Shown: in pieces, positions 1-7,381 of the stretch
Position numbering within the stretch: the first letter of the stretch is position 1
Layout of the letters: every line of letters begins with the position of its first letter
NCBI GenBank assembly: GCA_023409975.1
Contig: JAEYQO010000053.1
Location: 1-28,239 of the forward strand
Direction of reading: 5' to 3'
DNA: 28,239 nt
From: Bacteroidota bacterium
GTDB taxonomy: Bacteria; Bacteroidota; Bacteroidia; Chitinophagales; Chitinophagaceae
Made by a program: the position numbers and the translations under genes
Notes under the pieces: generated by a model
What the model saw: the letters and a program-made list of their open reading frames with translations, nothing else
The model's database searches: none
Told to the model about the DNA's origin: nothing

Positions 1-2
1 GG

Positions 3-641
3 ATCGATCAGCTCACTATGAGGGAAGACGATCTGCAGATCCACGAAATGGATCATAAATCGCAAATGTCCACAGTCCTGATGATCGATATTTCTCACTC
101 CATGATCCTCTACGGCGAAGATCGTATCACGCCTGCCCGGAAGGTGGCCATGGCGCTTAGTGAGCTTATTACCACCCGGTATCCAAAGGATACGCTCGAC
201 ATCGTCGTGTTTGGGAATGATGCCTGGCAGATTGAAATGAAGGAGCTTCCCTACCTGCAGGTGGGGCCCTACCATACCAATACGGTGGCAGGTTTAGAGC
301 TGGCGATGGAAATTCTGAGAAAGAAACGCAACAACAACAAACAGATCTTCATGATCACCGATGGAAAGCCCACCTGTCTGAAGATCGGAAGAAAGTATTA
401 CAAGAACAGCTTTGGGATCGACTCGAAAATCCTGAACCGTACCCTCAATCTTGCTGGCCAGCTTCGTCGCCTCAAAATCCCTGTGATCACGTTCATGATC
501 GCTCAGGACCCCTATCTGCAGGATTTTGTCAGGAACTTTACGGAAGTTAACCAGGGAAAAGCCTTCTACGCCTCTCTCGAAGGACTCGGTCAGTTTGTAT
601 TTGAGGACTATATCAGAAACCGTAAAAAAAGAATCCGCTGA
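3..641 (+). CDS. VWA-domain protein, 3' part (5' end outside window)
   Basis: The reading frame is open from the left edge, so the ATG at 18 is unlikely to be the true start and the N-terminus lies outside. What remains is a von Willebrand factor A fold. The MIDAS motif DISHS lies near the beginning of the visible part, a conserved Thr follows in HTNTVAG, and an Asp lies in TDGKP; these normally bind a divalent metal. The tail is basic (RNRKKRIR). Stand-alone cytosolic VWA proteins of this type in Bacteroidota often work with a MoxR- or magnesium-chelatase-like AAA ATPase, but that partner would be to the left and cannot be seen. The gene ends just before a heptamer repeat patch and converges on the TPR gene. 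The domain call is firm; the cellular role is unknown. Confidence 0.85.
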   Translation: MDQLTMREDDLQIHEMDHKSQMSTVLMIDISHSMILYGEDRITPARKVAMALSELITTRYPKDTLDIVVFGNDAWQIEMKELPYLQVGPYHTNTVAGLELAMEILRKKRNNNKQIFMITDGKPTCLKIGRKYYKNSFGIDSKILNRTLNLAGQLRRLKIPVITFMIAQDPYLQDFVRNFTEVNQGKAFYASLEGLGQFVFEDYIRNRKKRIR

Positions 642-653
642 CTCACCACGCAC

Positions 654-743
654 CACTAGTCACTAGTCACTAGTCACAAGCCACTAAACTGTCGGTTAAT
701 ACACTGACCACTGACCACTGACCACTGACTACTGACTACTAAC
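654..743. repeat. Two 7-bp tandem repeat arrays
   Basis: CACTAGT occurs three times in a row at 654-674. After a 27-bp spacer, six units of CACTGAC with small changes (last ones TACTGAC, TACTAAC) run from 702 to 743. The second array covers the stop codon of the convergent TPR gene (739-741). Unit length and phase are perfect. Confidence 0.85.
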
Positions 744-2226
744 CACTACCCAACCGATTCAGCGCCGCCTTTGCCTGCTGATCAATATTCGCCTGGAAAT
801 CATGGTCTCTCATAGAAAGACATTCCCTGAATTTACTAATAGCCTCCTTCCGGTTACCCTGACGTTCCAGTAGTAGTCCGGCCTGAAGCGCAGATCGTGC
901 TGCAAAATGCTCTTTTCGTTCCCTGCCGAGGTTGATGGCTGCGTCATAGAATGCTAAAGCTTTTTGATGTTCACCAAGCACATCATACGCTCTGGCCAAA
1001 CGGAAGTAATACTCCAGTCGGTCAGTCACCGTTTCCAGCGAATTGACTTCCGTCCGCCTGAGGATGTCCAGCGCCTTCTGGTAGAATCCCCCATCCAGCA
1101 GCAGACGCGCCTTCAGTACAGGTATAGCAGGCCAGGTGGTACCCGCAGCAAAGCGACTGGCCTGTTTATCGGCATCGGTCACTTTATTACCTTGTTTCAG
1201 GATCTGCGACCTGTAGTAGTGGGCTTTTTCAACGTTTCCCTGCAGGTAGTTGTGTAATGACAGTTGCTGCAGCGCATCGCGGACAAAAAGTCCGCCCCGG
1301 TAATTCTTTAGAAAGCGGGTATGATAGAATACCTGTTCCGGATCAAGCTGCAGATGTAAAGCCGTACCCATTTCAAAATCAAAAATGGGATATTCGGAAT
1401 AGTAAGGTGAATTGGCCATTTGTTTCAGTGCCTGAACCGCAGCTTCGGCCTTCCTGTAGTTGAGGGCCAGATTAGCCCTCACAAATGCATTGAGAAGATT
1501 TCCCCTGATCTCAAATAAGCTGCTGTTGACAAACGCCCAGACGTCTTCCTGTTCCGATAATAGGTAGTATCTCAGGTAGGCATAATAAATGGCGGCTTCA
1601 GCTCTTAAAGGATCCTGGGTCTTTGTGTGATTCAGATAACCCGCCAGGTGCCCGATGCCCCGGCGCACATTGCCCTTCATGCCTAACACAGAGGCAATCC
1701 ATTGGTAATCGCTCGGGATGGTGCCGATGACAGCATCATGTATTCCCAGCAGGATCTGATTAGGAGCAAAATCCGGGAATAACTTCTGGTTTTCCCTGAC
1801 GAGCAGATAGGACCGGCGGAAGCTCAGCGCCGCCTTCAAATTATCACCAAAGCGGCCCTGGATCAGCGCCCAGTGCAAATAGATATTCGCTTTGCTGAAT
1901 CGGAACCAGGGCGATCGGCTATCACCTTGTTCAAGCGCCCGGATCCTGAGGTCTAGATTTTTTTTTCTGCGCTCATATTCCCTGGGGTCACCATTCAGAA
2001 GTAATAACAGACAATCCTCATAGTTCTCAAGGTAAACCGGGATCAGATTCCGGGGCTGCTCCTGCCTTTCCTGTCGTAGTAATTGCCTGCCGGCAGAAGG
2101 GTTCAGAGACATAAACTGCTGATATGCAGCGTGACACGCAGGGCTGTAATCAAAACTGCCTGTTTGTGCAGCTGTCGGCTGTTTACAGAGGATCAGAATA
2201 AGGATGATAACTGGCAGTAATCGCAT
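739..2226 (-). CDS. Secreted TPR-repeat protein
   Basis: The product is about 495 residues if started at the ATG at 2226. That start gives a clean signal peptide (MRLLPVIILILILC followed by an AxA-like site near TAAQ); an upstream in-frame start at 2319 would bury the signal behind 31 residues. The body is helical. The C-terminal ~100 residues contain recognisable tetratricopeptide units (for example GEHQKALAFYDAAINL and GNRKEAISKFRECL), suggesting a protein-binding scaffold in the periplasm or at the outer membrane. No catalytic motif is visible. A TAnnTTTG box lies only about 8 bp before the ATG, so the mRNA may be almost leaderless. The gene is divergent from the EGF-like lipoprotein gene. 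Specific function unknown. Confidence 0.85.
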   Translation of the reverse strand: MRLLPVIILILILCKQPTAAQTGSFDYSPACHAAYQQFMSLNPSAGRQLLRQERQEQPRNLIPVYLENYEDCLLLLLNGDPREYERRKKNLDLRIRALEQGDSRSPWFRFSKANIYLHWALIQGRFGDNLKAALSFRRSYLLVRENQKLFPDFAPNQILLGIHDAVIGTIPSDYQWIASVLGMKGNVRRGIGHLAGYLNHTKTQDPLRAEAAIYYAYLRYYLLSEQEDVWAFVNSSLFEIRGNLLNAFVRANLALNYRKAEAAVQALKQMANSPYYSEYPIFDFEMGTALHLQLDPEQVFYHTRFLKNYRGGLFVRDALQQLSLHNYLQGNVEKAHYYRSQILKQGNKVTDADKQASRFAAGTTWPAIPVLKARLLLDGGFYQKALDILRRTEVNSLETVTDRLEYYFRLARAYDVLGEHQKALAFYDAAINLGRERKEHFAARSALQAGLLLERQGNRKEAISKFRECLSMRDHDFQANIDQQAKAALNRLGSG

Positions 2227-2233
2227 TACCTGG

Positions 2234-2241
2234 CAAAGATA
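2234..2241 (-). promoter_or_regulatory. -7 box of the TPR gene promoter
   Basis: On the minus strand the sequence reads TATCTTTG, matching the Bacteroidota consensus TAnnTTTG. It ends about 8 bp upstream of the ATG at 2226, implying a very short leader. No good -33 TTG is seen. Confidence 0.5.
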
Positions 2242-2306
2242 TTTTTCTGCCACCGGAAATCCGATTTCAGGGACGAGCCTACCGGCTTGCAAGCGACAAA
2301 AAACAA

Positions 2307-2336
2307 TTTGCCATTTCAAAATTGCCTTTAACTTTG
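2307..2336 (+). promoter_or_regulatory. Promoter of the EGF-like lipoprotein gene
   Basis: TTTG at 2307-2310, an 18-bp spacer and TAACTTTG at 2329-2336 together match the Bacteroidota primary sigma consensus (TTG, about 19 bp, TAnnTTTG). The start codon follows at 2372, leaving a leader of about 30 nt. Confidence 0.75.
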
Positions 2337-2371
2337 GCCATTATTAACATGGTAAATTAATTGTTCTATCT

Positions 2372-2857
2372 ATGAAATCATTTAAACAAATCGCTCTCTC
2401 CGCAATGTTGACATTGGGTGCCTTCGGCGCCGTAACCTACACTTCCTGTAACAAGGACGAGTGTAAAGATGTAGTCTGTGAGAATGGTGGAACCTGTAGT
2501 GGTGGAAATTGTAATTGTCCCGTAGGATACGAAGGTGACCGTTGCGAAATTGTGTCCAGCCTGAAGATGCTTGGTGATTACAACGGAAACGAAACTTGTG
2601 ATGTGGGATCTGATGATTATAATGTTGAAATCACGGCGCACTCAAACGTTCTAAGTATCAACATTAAGAATATCTACAATCAATCCTTTACCGCAGTGGG
2701 TACCGTTACTGGCACTAATACCTTCACTTTCCAGGGATCTTCAGGATCTACAAGTTATACAGGTAGTGGTGAAGTTGATGGCAATACACTTACATTGGAA
2801 TACGACATTACCAGTCCACTCGCAAGTAACTCTTGTACATTCATCGGAACCAAGTAA
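2372..2857 (+). CDS. Lipoprotein with EGF-like domain
   Basis: The product has 161 residues. A basic and hydrophobic signal (MKSFKQIALSAMLTLGAFGA) ends at Cys26 in TYTSC, a relaxed lipobox, followed by NKDE. Residues ~29-58 form an EGF-like module with six cysteines (CKDVVCENGGTC, CNCPVGYEGDRC). The remaining ~100 residues are Thr/Ser/Asn-rich beta-type sequence with two further Cys, possibly a disulfide pair. Proteins of this layout are common surface or periplasmic lipoproteins in Bacteroidota with no assigned function. A good promoter precedes the gene and a strong hairpin follows, so it is probably monocistronic. Confidence 0.85.
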   Translation: MKSFKQIALSAMLTLGAFGAVTYTSCNKDECKDVVCENGGTCSGGNCNCPVGYEGDRCEIVSSLKMLGDYNGNETCDVGSDDYNVEITAHSNVLSINIKNIYNQSFTAVGTVTGTNTFTFQGSSGSTSYTGSGEVDGNTLTLEYDITSPLASNSCTFIGTK

Positions 2858-2875
2858 TTGATAAATCTTAAAAAG

Positions 2876-2912
2876 AAAAACGGCTGTTCCATCAGGACAG
2901 CCGTTTTTCTTT
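2876..2912. terminator. Bidirectional intrinsic terminator
   Basis: A 12-bp perfect stem (2876-2887 with 2897-2908) carries an A-run on the left and a T-run on the right. It lies between the convergent lipoprotein genes ending at 2857 and 2924 and can serve both. Confidence 0.9.
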
Positions 2913-2923
2913 AAGTAACATTT

Positions 2924-3373
2924 TTATTTACTATCATCACCCATCTTCGGTTTTCCGGAACCTACAGTGTTGGAGTTAGAACCCTCACCCATTTTTGGTT
3001 TGCCCTGACCAACAGTATTGGTGTTGCCGTCTCCCATAGCTGGTTTCCCTTGCCCTACTGTTTGTGGTTTGGTCGTTGTAGTGGTAGTGCTAGGCGCATT
3101 CGCATTCGGATTATTCCGCACCGTGGTAGTTCTCCGGGTAGTCGTCGTTACCTCATTGCCACCTTTCATCGCAGCGATGATGGAATCAGCACGCTGAATG
3201 GCCAGCGCACTTATAATGGAATCATTCTGCATCATCATCTGCATCCTGATTTCTTCCACCCGCGCATTCACCGTGGAATCTACTTGTTCTTCGCTGTATC
3301 CGGTGCTCTCCGACTGGCAGGCCGTAAATGCCACCAAAGCAGTCGCGATCAGTAAAAGGGACTGTTTTTTCAT
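2924..3373 (-). CDS. Small lipoprotein with C-terminal GKPKMG repeats
   Basis: The product has 149 residues. The signal peptide MKKQSLLLIATALVAFTAC ends at a good lipobox (FTAC), so this is a lipoprotein. Residues ~25-70 look like a short charged helix (EEQVDSTVNARVEEIRMQMM). A Thr-rich linker follows, and then three copies of TVGxGKPxMG(D/E) separated by Gly/Asn/Ser-rich spacers run up to the C-terminus. I do not recognise a family. The helix, flexible linker and short repeats suggest an envelope-anchored protein with a repetitive binding tail, but this is inference. It has its own promoter and shares a terminator with the convergent EGF-like gene. Confidence 0.75.
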   Translation of the reverse strand: MKKQSLLLIATALVAFTACQSESTGYSEEQVDSTVNARVEEIRMQMMMQNDSIISALAIQRADSIIAAMKGGNEVTTTTRRTTTVRNNPNANAPSTTTTTTKPQTVGQGKPAMGDGNTNTVGQGKPKMGEGSNSNTVGSGKPKMGDDSK

Positions 3374-3399
3374 TTGGTTAGATTTTGCTTTTGTTAGTG

Positions 3400-3432
3400 C
3401 AAATATTCAACTAATTAAGGTTTTGCACAAAA
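3400..3432 (-). promoter_or_regulatory. Probable promoter of the GKPKMG-repeat lipoprotein
   Basis: On the minus strand TTTTG (3428-3432) is followed after 20 bp by AATATTTG (3400-3407), one mismatch from TAnnTTTG. The ATG is 27 bp further on. Confidence 0.5.
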
Positions 3433-3775
3433 GATGAAGCACGCCTCCCTCTCAGCTCACTGATACCTTTCAAAATCCACCTGCCGCCATCCTCCGCTAG
3501 CCTTCTGATTATCAATTCTTTGCTGATGCGCGCGCTATCCTGAGGCATAACAATTTCATTCTATTAAAGTAATGCTCTGTTCATATGTCACAGGTCTTTT
3601 GAAAAACTTCGATAAATGATACTACTCCACCCCGGCCAGGAAGAAAGCCTTGAAAGAAAAAAGCGTTCGGCTACCCCAGCTACGAGCCGTTTCAATGTTT
3701 TCCTCGCAAACATGCTTTCCCGGATACTGTTATTGTTCTACAGACAGTTCTTTCACGCCCTAAAACGTTAGTTGC
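3433..3775. other. Intergenic stretch without recognisable gene
   Basis: About 340 bp between the minus-strand lipoprotein promoter and the GTG of the metallophosphoesterase remnant. It contains only very short open frames and no clear promoter, hairpin or repeat that I can support. Confidence 0.5.
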
Positions 3776-4228
3776 GTGAAATCCGAAAAACGCTATGTCG
3801 ACATTCTGGTCCTTTCAGATATCCACCTGGGCACCTATGGTTGCCACGCCAGGGAACTGTTATGCTACATGAAGAGCATCCGTCCGGGAATGGTCATACT
3901 CAATGGCGATATCATCGACGGCTGGCAGTTCAGCAAACGTTACTGGCCAAATTCGCACATGAAGGTCGTGAAGCATTTATTCGGCTGGATGAGTAAAGGC
4001 ATCAGGACGTATTATATCACCGGCAATCACGATGAGGTGATGAGGAAGTTCTCTGGCATGCAGCTCGGTTCACTCGAAATCCTGAATAAGCTGGTAATTG
4101 ATCTGCCCGGCGGTCAGTCCGCCTGGATCTTCCACGGAGATGTTTTCGATGTCACCATGCAACATTCAAAATGGGGGTGTGTCTACTGCCGCCTACCAGA
4201 CGGAAGGTGCCTGGAACCTGGATGGTAA
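3776..4228 (+). pseudogene. LpxH-like metallophosphoesterase, N-terminal fragment
   Basis: The frame starts at GTG 3776 and matches the N-terminal half of UDP-2,3-diacylglucosamine pyrophosphatase-like metallophosphoesterases. Visible motifs are DIH (residues 15-17), GDIID (44-48), GNHD (83-86) and HGDVFD (120-125). Homology ends at SKW (residues 131-133, near 4174). From there the DNA belongs to a GH1 gene in another frame, and this frame reads 17 unrelated residues to a stop. The C-terminal half, including the GHxH metal ligands, is missing; members are usually 250-280 residues. The product is presumably inactive, so I call it a broken gene. A deletion joining two genes is the simplest explanation; an assembly chimera is possible. 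Confidence 0.8.
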
Positions 4229-5504
4229 AGGTCAATCCATATGGGACGTATTTGCCAATACTAAAGGAAAGATTCACAACAACGACACCGGGAATACTGC
4301 CTGCGACTTTTATCACCGTTTTCCGCAGGACCTGACGATCATGAGTCAGTTAGGCATCCGGAATTTCCGTTTTTCCATTTCATGGAGCAGAATCCTGCCG
4401 GAAGGACGAGGACAGATCAATAAGCACGGAATCGACTTCTACAACCGGCTCATCGATCTCTGTCTCGAACTTGATATCGTCCCCTGGGTAACATTATATC
4501 ATTGGGATCTTCCCTGGGCTTTGGAACAACGGGGTGGGTGGACCAACCGCGAGGTTATTCACTGGTTCACAGATTATATTTCAACCTGTCTTAAATATTT
4601 TGGCGACCGGGTAACCAACTGGATCATATTGAATGAACCCATGGCTTTTACAGGTGCAGGTCATTTTCTTGGCGTCCACGCTCCAGGCAGGAAAGGACTC
4701 CGGAATTTTCTTCCTTCAGTACATCATGCTGCACTTTGCCAGGCGGAAGGCGCAAGGGTAGTCAGGTCTTTCTCAAAAGAAATGAAAATCGGCACCACGT
4801 TCTCTACCGCCGATGTTCAACCGTTTCAAAGAAATGAAAGGGATTTTCAGGCAGTGTCCAGAGTAGATGCCCTGCTGAACCGGTTATTCGTAGAGCCGCT
4901 GGCCGGACTCGGCTACCCGGTAAAGGATTTAAAAATACTACAGCGTCTGGAACCCTACATCAAAGACGGTGATGAGGCCAGGCTACCGTTCAATATGGAT
5001 TTCATCGGGATTCAGAACTATACCCGTGAGAAAATTACTCATGCTCCGTTCATCCCTTTTATCGGAGCAAGGATAGTAAAGCCTGACCATCGTAAAGTCG
5101 AGACAACAGTAATGAACTGGGAGGTCTATCCTGACGCCATCTACAATATCCTCAGGAAGTTTTCTGCCTACACTTCTTTAGGTCAGCTTATTGTTACCGA
5201 GAACGGTGCCGCTTTCACGGATCACGTCATCGATGGCAGGGTCATCGACACCGCCAGGAAGAAATATCTGGAACAACATATCGCACAGGTGTTACGGGCC
5301 CGCAACGACGGTGTCAATGTCAATGGCTACTTCGTCTGGAGCTTTACAGACAATTTTGAATGGGCAGAAGGTTATCGCCCCAGGTTCGGACTGATCTATA
5401 TCGACTTTGAGACGCAAAAGCGCATCATCAAACATTCAGGGCAATGGTATAGCCGGATGATCAGAAATTCGCATCATTCGTCAATCGCCTCGATTCCCTG
5501 CTGA
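4149..5504 (+). CDS. GH1 family beta-glucosidase with replaced N-terminus
   Basis: The frame is a nearly full glycoside hydrolase family 1 TIM barrel (451 residues from the ATG at 4149; GH1 is usually 440-460). GH1 homology begins at GVSTAAYQTEGAWN, which normally follows a Phe-x-Trp segment about 10-15 residues from the start. Acid/base Glu163 lies in LNEP and nucleophile Glu351 in VTENG; HWDLPWAL and the late WSFTDNFEW sugar-binding segment are also present. The native start is lost. In-frame ATGs at 4098, 4140 and 4149 come from the neighbouring phosphoesterase sequence read in another frame, so expression would be fortuitous or coupled. All catalytic residues are intact. It would hydrolyse beta-linked glucosides or related sugars; no signal peptide is visible. 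Confidence 0.85.
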   Translation: MSPCNIQNGGVSTAAYQTEGAWNLDGKGQSIWDVFANTKGKIHNNDTGNTACDFYHRFPQDLTIMSQLGIRNFRFSISWSRILPEGRGQINKHGIDFYNRLIDLCLELDIVPWVTLYHWDLPWALEQRGGWTNREVIHWFTDYISTCLKYFGDRVTNWIILNEPMAFTGAGHFLGVHAPGRKGLRNFLPSVHHAALCQAEGARVVRSFSKEMKIGTTFSTADVQPFQRNERDFQAVSRVDALLNRLFVEPLAGLGYPVKDLKILQRLEPYIKDGDEARLPFNMDFIGIQNYTREKITHAPFIPFIGARIVKPDHRKVETTVMNWEVYPDAIYNILRKFSAYTSLGQLIVTENGAAFTDHVIDGRVIDTARKKYLEQHIAQVLRARNDGVNVNGYFVWSFTDNFEWAEGYRPRFGLIYIDFETQKRIIKHSGQWYSRMIRNSHHSSIASIPC

Positions 5505-5580
5505 CGGAGTCTTTCAAGATGTGCCCTCATTGCCTGTAGTTGCTCCGGACGATGGCCCCGCCGTGGCTATGCCTTGCGTT

Positions 5581-5735
5581 ACGTTGAGTTGTTGAATCGT
5601 GTAATCGTTGAATCGTTTTTTCGTTTTTTCGTGTAATCGTTTTTTCGTGTAATCGTTTAAAACGTCCCTCTTGGGGTGGGGGTTGGGGGTTGCCTTGGCC
5701 TTTGCCTTCGCCTTCGCAAAACCCGCCAACGTCCA
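5581..5735. repeat. Compound tandem repeat, copy A (8-bp and G/T-rich units)
   Basis: Eight in-phase octamers of TCGTKKAA/TCGTTTTT type run from 5597 to 5660, after a lead-in of TTGTTGAA. Then come the constant AACGTCCCTCTTGG, a GGGGGTTGGGGGTTG stretch, CCTTTGCCTTCGCCTTCGC and AAAACCCGCCAA. The same module order recurs at 5905-6086 with different unit numbers. Confidence 0.9.
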
Positions 5736-5803
5736 ACGGCCGGCATTCAATAGTTCAGCAATGGTTTTTTACCCATTTTCACCAGCTTTGAGCCATAGCT
5801 GAG

Positions 5804-5869
5804 TTATACCTCCCTTATACCTGCGTTATACCTCCGTTACTACTAACTCCTTGCAGACTCCTTGCAAAC
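5804..5869. repeat. 11-bp tandem repeat array
   Basis: Six units of exactly 11 bp lie in phase: three close copies of TTATACCTCCG, then TTACTACTAAC, then two copies of TCCTTGCARAC. A related array of 11-bp units is at 27148-27202. Confidence 0.85.
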
Positions 5870-5904
5870 GCCACTATTGAGCCGCTAATAGATACTAAAA
5901 CCTA

Positions 5905-6086
5905 TCGTTGAGTTGTTGAATCGTTGAATCGTGGAATCGTTTTTTCGTGGAATCGTTTAAAACGTCCCTCTTTGGTTGTGGGTTGTGGGTTGCTTTGCCT
6001 TTGCCTTCGCAAAACCCGCCAATGGCCAATGGCCAACGGCTAACGGCTAACGGCCCTCTTGGGTTGGGGGTTGCCAATGGCCAACA
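5905..6086. repeat. Compound tandem repeat, copy B
   Basis: Octamers TCGTTGAA, TCGTGGAA, TCGTTTTT, TCGTGGAA and TCGTTTAA run in phase to 5960. They are followed by AACGTCCCTCTTTGG, GGTTGTG heptamers, TTTGCCTTTGCCTTCGC and AAAACCCGCCAA. Heptamers CCAATGG, CCAACGG and CTAACGG then run to 6086. Borders match copy A; unit numbers differ. Confidence 0.9.
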
Positions 6087-6191
6087 GTTTTTATAACCTA
6101 AAGTTACGTCAGAATATTATAGACTATTTTTAGGAACGGACAGTTTGTGTCCCGGCCGAACGTTTTTGTAACTGTACTTAAAAGAATCAAC

Positions 6192-7106
6192 ATGCTGGAT
6201 CTGGTCATAGAAGCCCGTCAGGCGCAAATCAGTAAATCTGTCAAAGTAAAACGCATTCTTCCTTTTCGGTTGAAACGTATGGTAGGGCCATTCATCTTCA
6301 TGGATCATGCCGGACCCATCGCAAATGTATTGCCCGATCCTTCATCGCTGGATGTTTTACCACACCCTCATATCGGTCTCTCTACAGTCAGCTATCTGTT
6401 GGATGGAAAGGTGACGCATCGGGATAGTCTGGGGGTTGAACATACGATACAGCCGGGGGAAGTCAACTGGATGACGGCAGGAAGGGGTATAGCACATTCT
6501 GAACGGTTCGAAGATCCCGCAGCACTTGCTGGTGGACTGGAAATGATCCAAACCTGGGTAGCCCTGCCGGAAAAAGAAGAGGAAGCCGCGCCTTCATTCG
6601 TTAATTATACCCCGGATCAACTCCCGGTATACGACGAAAAGGGTCTATGGATGCGTCTGATCGCAGGCCAGGCATACGGATTGAAGAATGGTGTTCAGAC
6701 GGCTTCTCCAATGTTCTATTTGCATGTGGTTCTGCAACCGGCTTCAAAGCTGGAACTGCCTCAGGAATATACTGAACGGGGTCTCTACATTGTGAGGGGG
6801 AGTATAGAAATAGGTGGCATTACCTACACTGCCGGTCAGATGCTGGTGTTTGTAAAGGGTACTGACCCTGGTATCATCGCCAAAGAAGAAACCACCCTGA
6901 TGCTTCTGGGGGGAGAGCCCTTAGGTCAGCGATACATCTGGTGGAACTTCGTTTCATCCCGTAAAGAGCGGATCGAGCAGGCAAAGGAAGACTGGAAGCA
7001 GGGAAGGATCATCCTTCCACCTAATGATAACCATGAATTCATTCCCCTGCCGGAAGATAACACCAGACCAGTAGGCACCACACCCGACCCGGAACCGCTT
7101 TCGTAA
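6192..7106 (+). CDS. Pirin family protein
   Basis: The product has 304 residues from the ATG at 6192; family members start close to this MLDLVIEARQ sequence, so the upstream start at 6147 is less likely. The N-terminal cupin holds the pirin metal site: HPHIG, a later His in VTHRDSLG, and AHSE in TAGRGIAHSER, corresponding to the three His and one Glu ligands. The second cupin is present (YIVRGSIEIGG to LMLLGGEPLG) with the usual C-terminal tail containing NFVSSRKERIEQAKEDW. Bacterial pirins are cytosolic iron-binding proteins; some have quercetin 2,3-dioxygenase activity, many have no known substrate. It stands alone downstream of the repeat region, with no clear promoter consensus. Confidence 0.92.
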   Translation: MLDLVIEARQAQISKSVKVKRILPFRLKRMVGPFIFMDHAGPIANVLPDPSSLDVLPHPHIGLSTVSYLLDGKVTHRDSLGVEHTIQPGEVNWMTAGRGIAHSERFEDPAALAGGLEMIQTWVALPEKEEEAAPSFVNYTPDQLPVYDEKGLWMRLIAGQAYGLKNGVQTASPMFYLHVVLQPASKLELPQEYTERGLYIVRGSIEIGGITYTAGQMLVFVKGTDPGIIAKEETTLMLLGGEPLGQRYIWWNFVSSRKERIEQAKEDWKQGRIILPPNDNHEFIPLPEDNTRPVGTTPDPEPLS

Positions 7107-7223
7107 ACTGCTACGCTGAGTAGCCTCGCTGTATGTATTTGTAGAAAACGTCTGCCTGCTTCCCCAAAAATGCATTTTGAATAGTTGGACGAATTTCTGT
7201 TTAAAGGAAACCACCACCAATAA

Positions 7224-7247
7224 GAAAGCCCCTCTTTAAGGGGCTTC
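7224..7247. terminator. Hairpin between pirin and fic
   Basis: A 7-bp perfect GC-rich stem, AAGCCCC (7226-7232) with GGGGCTT (7240-7246). On the minus strand it is followed by a T-rich tail, so it may end transcripts of the fic gene; it could also stop pirin read-through. Confidence 0.55.
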
Positions 7248-7381
7248 TAAATGACGAACAATGTAAATACAGGTAAACATTGTTTGCGTATTGCTCGCTT
7301 TATTGTGTTCCGGCAAGAGCAGCATGTCATGGGATGCTACAGCCGCCTCCTTGTGAGTAAACATTGCTTTGATCGCTCATG

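Noticed and set aside
5514..5750. Minus-strand frames inside the compound repeat (AKAKAKAT, EKTKKRF)
   Set aside because: Their sequences are simple translations of the tandem units.
5581..6086. CRISPR array
   Set aside because: Units are 7, 8 or 11 bp in direct contact; there are no 20-50 bp repeats with unique spacers and no cas genes.
7257..7284. AACAATGT/ACATTGTT inverted repeat as a terminator
   Set aside because: A/T-rich 8-bp arms with a 12-nt loop and no T-run; the nearby GC-rich hairpin at 7224-7247 is the better candidate.
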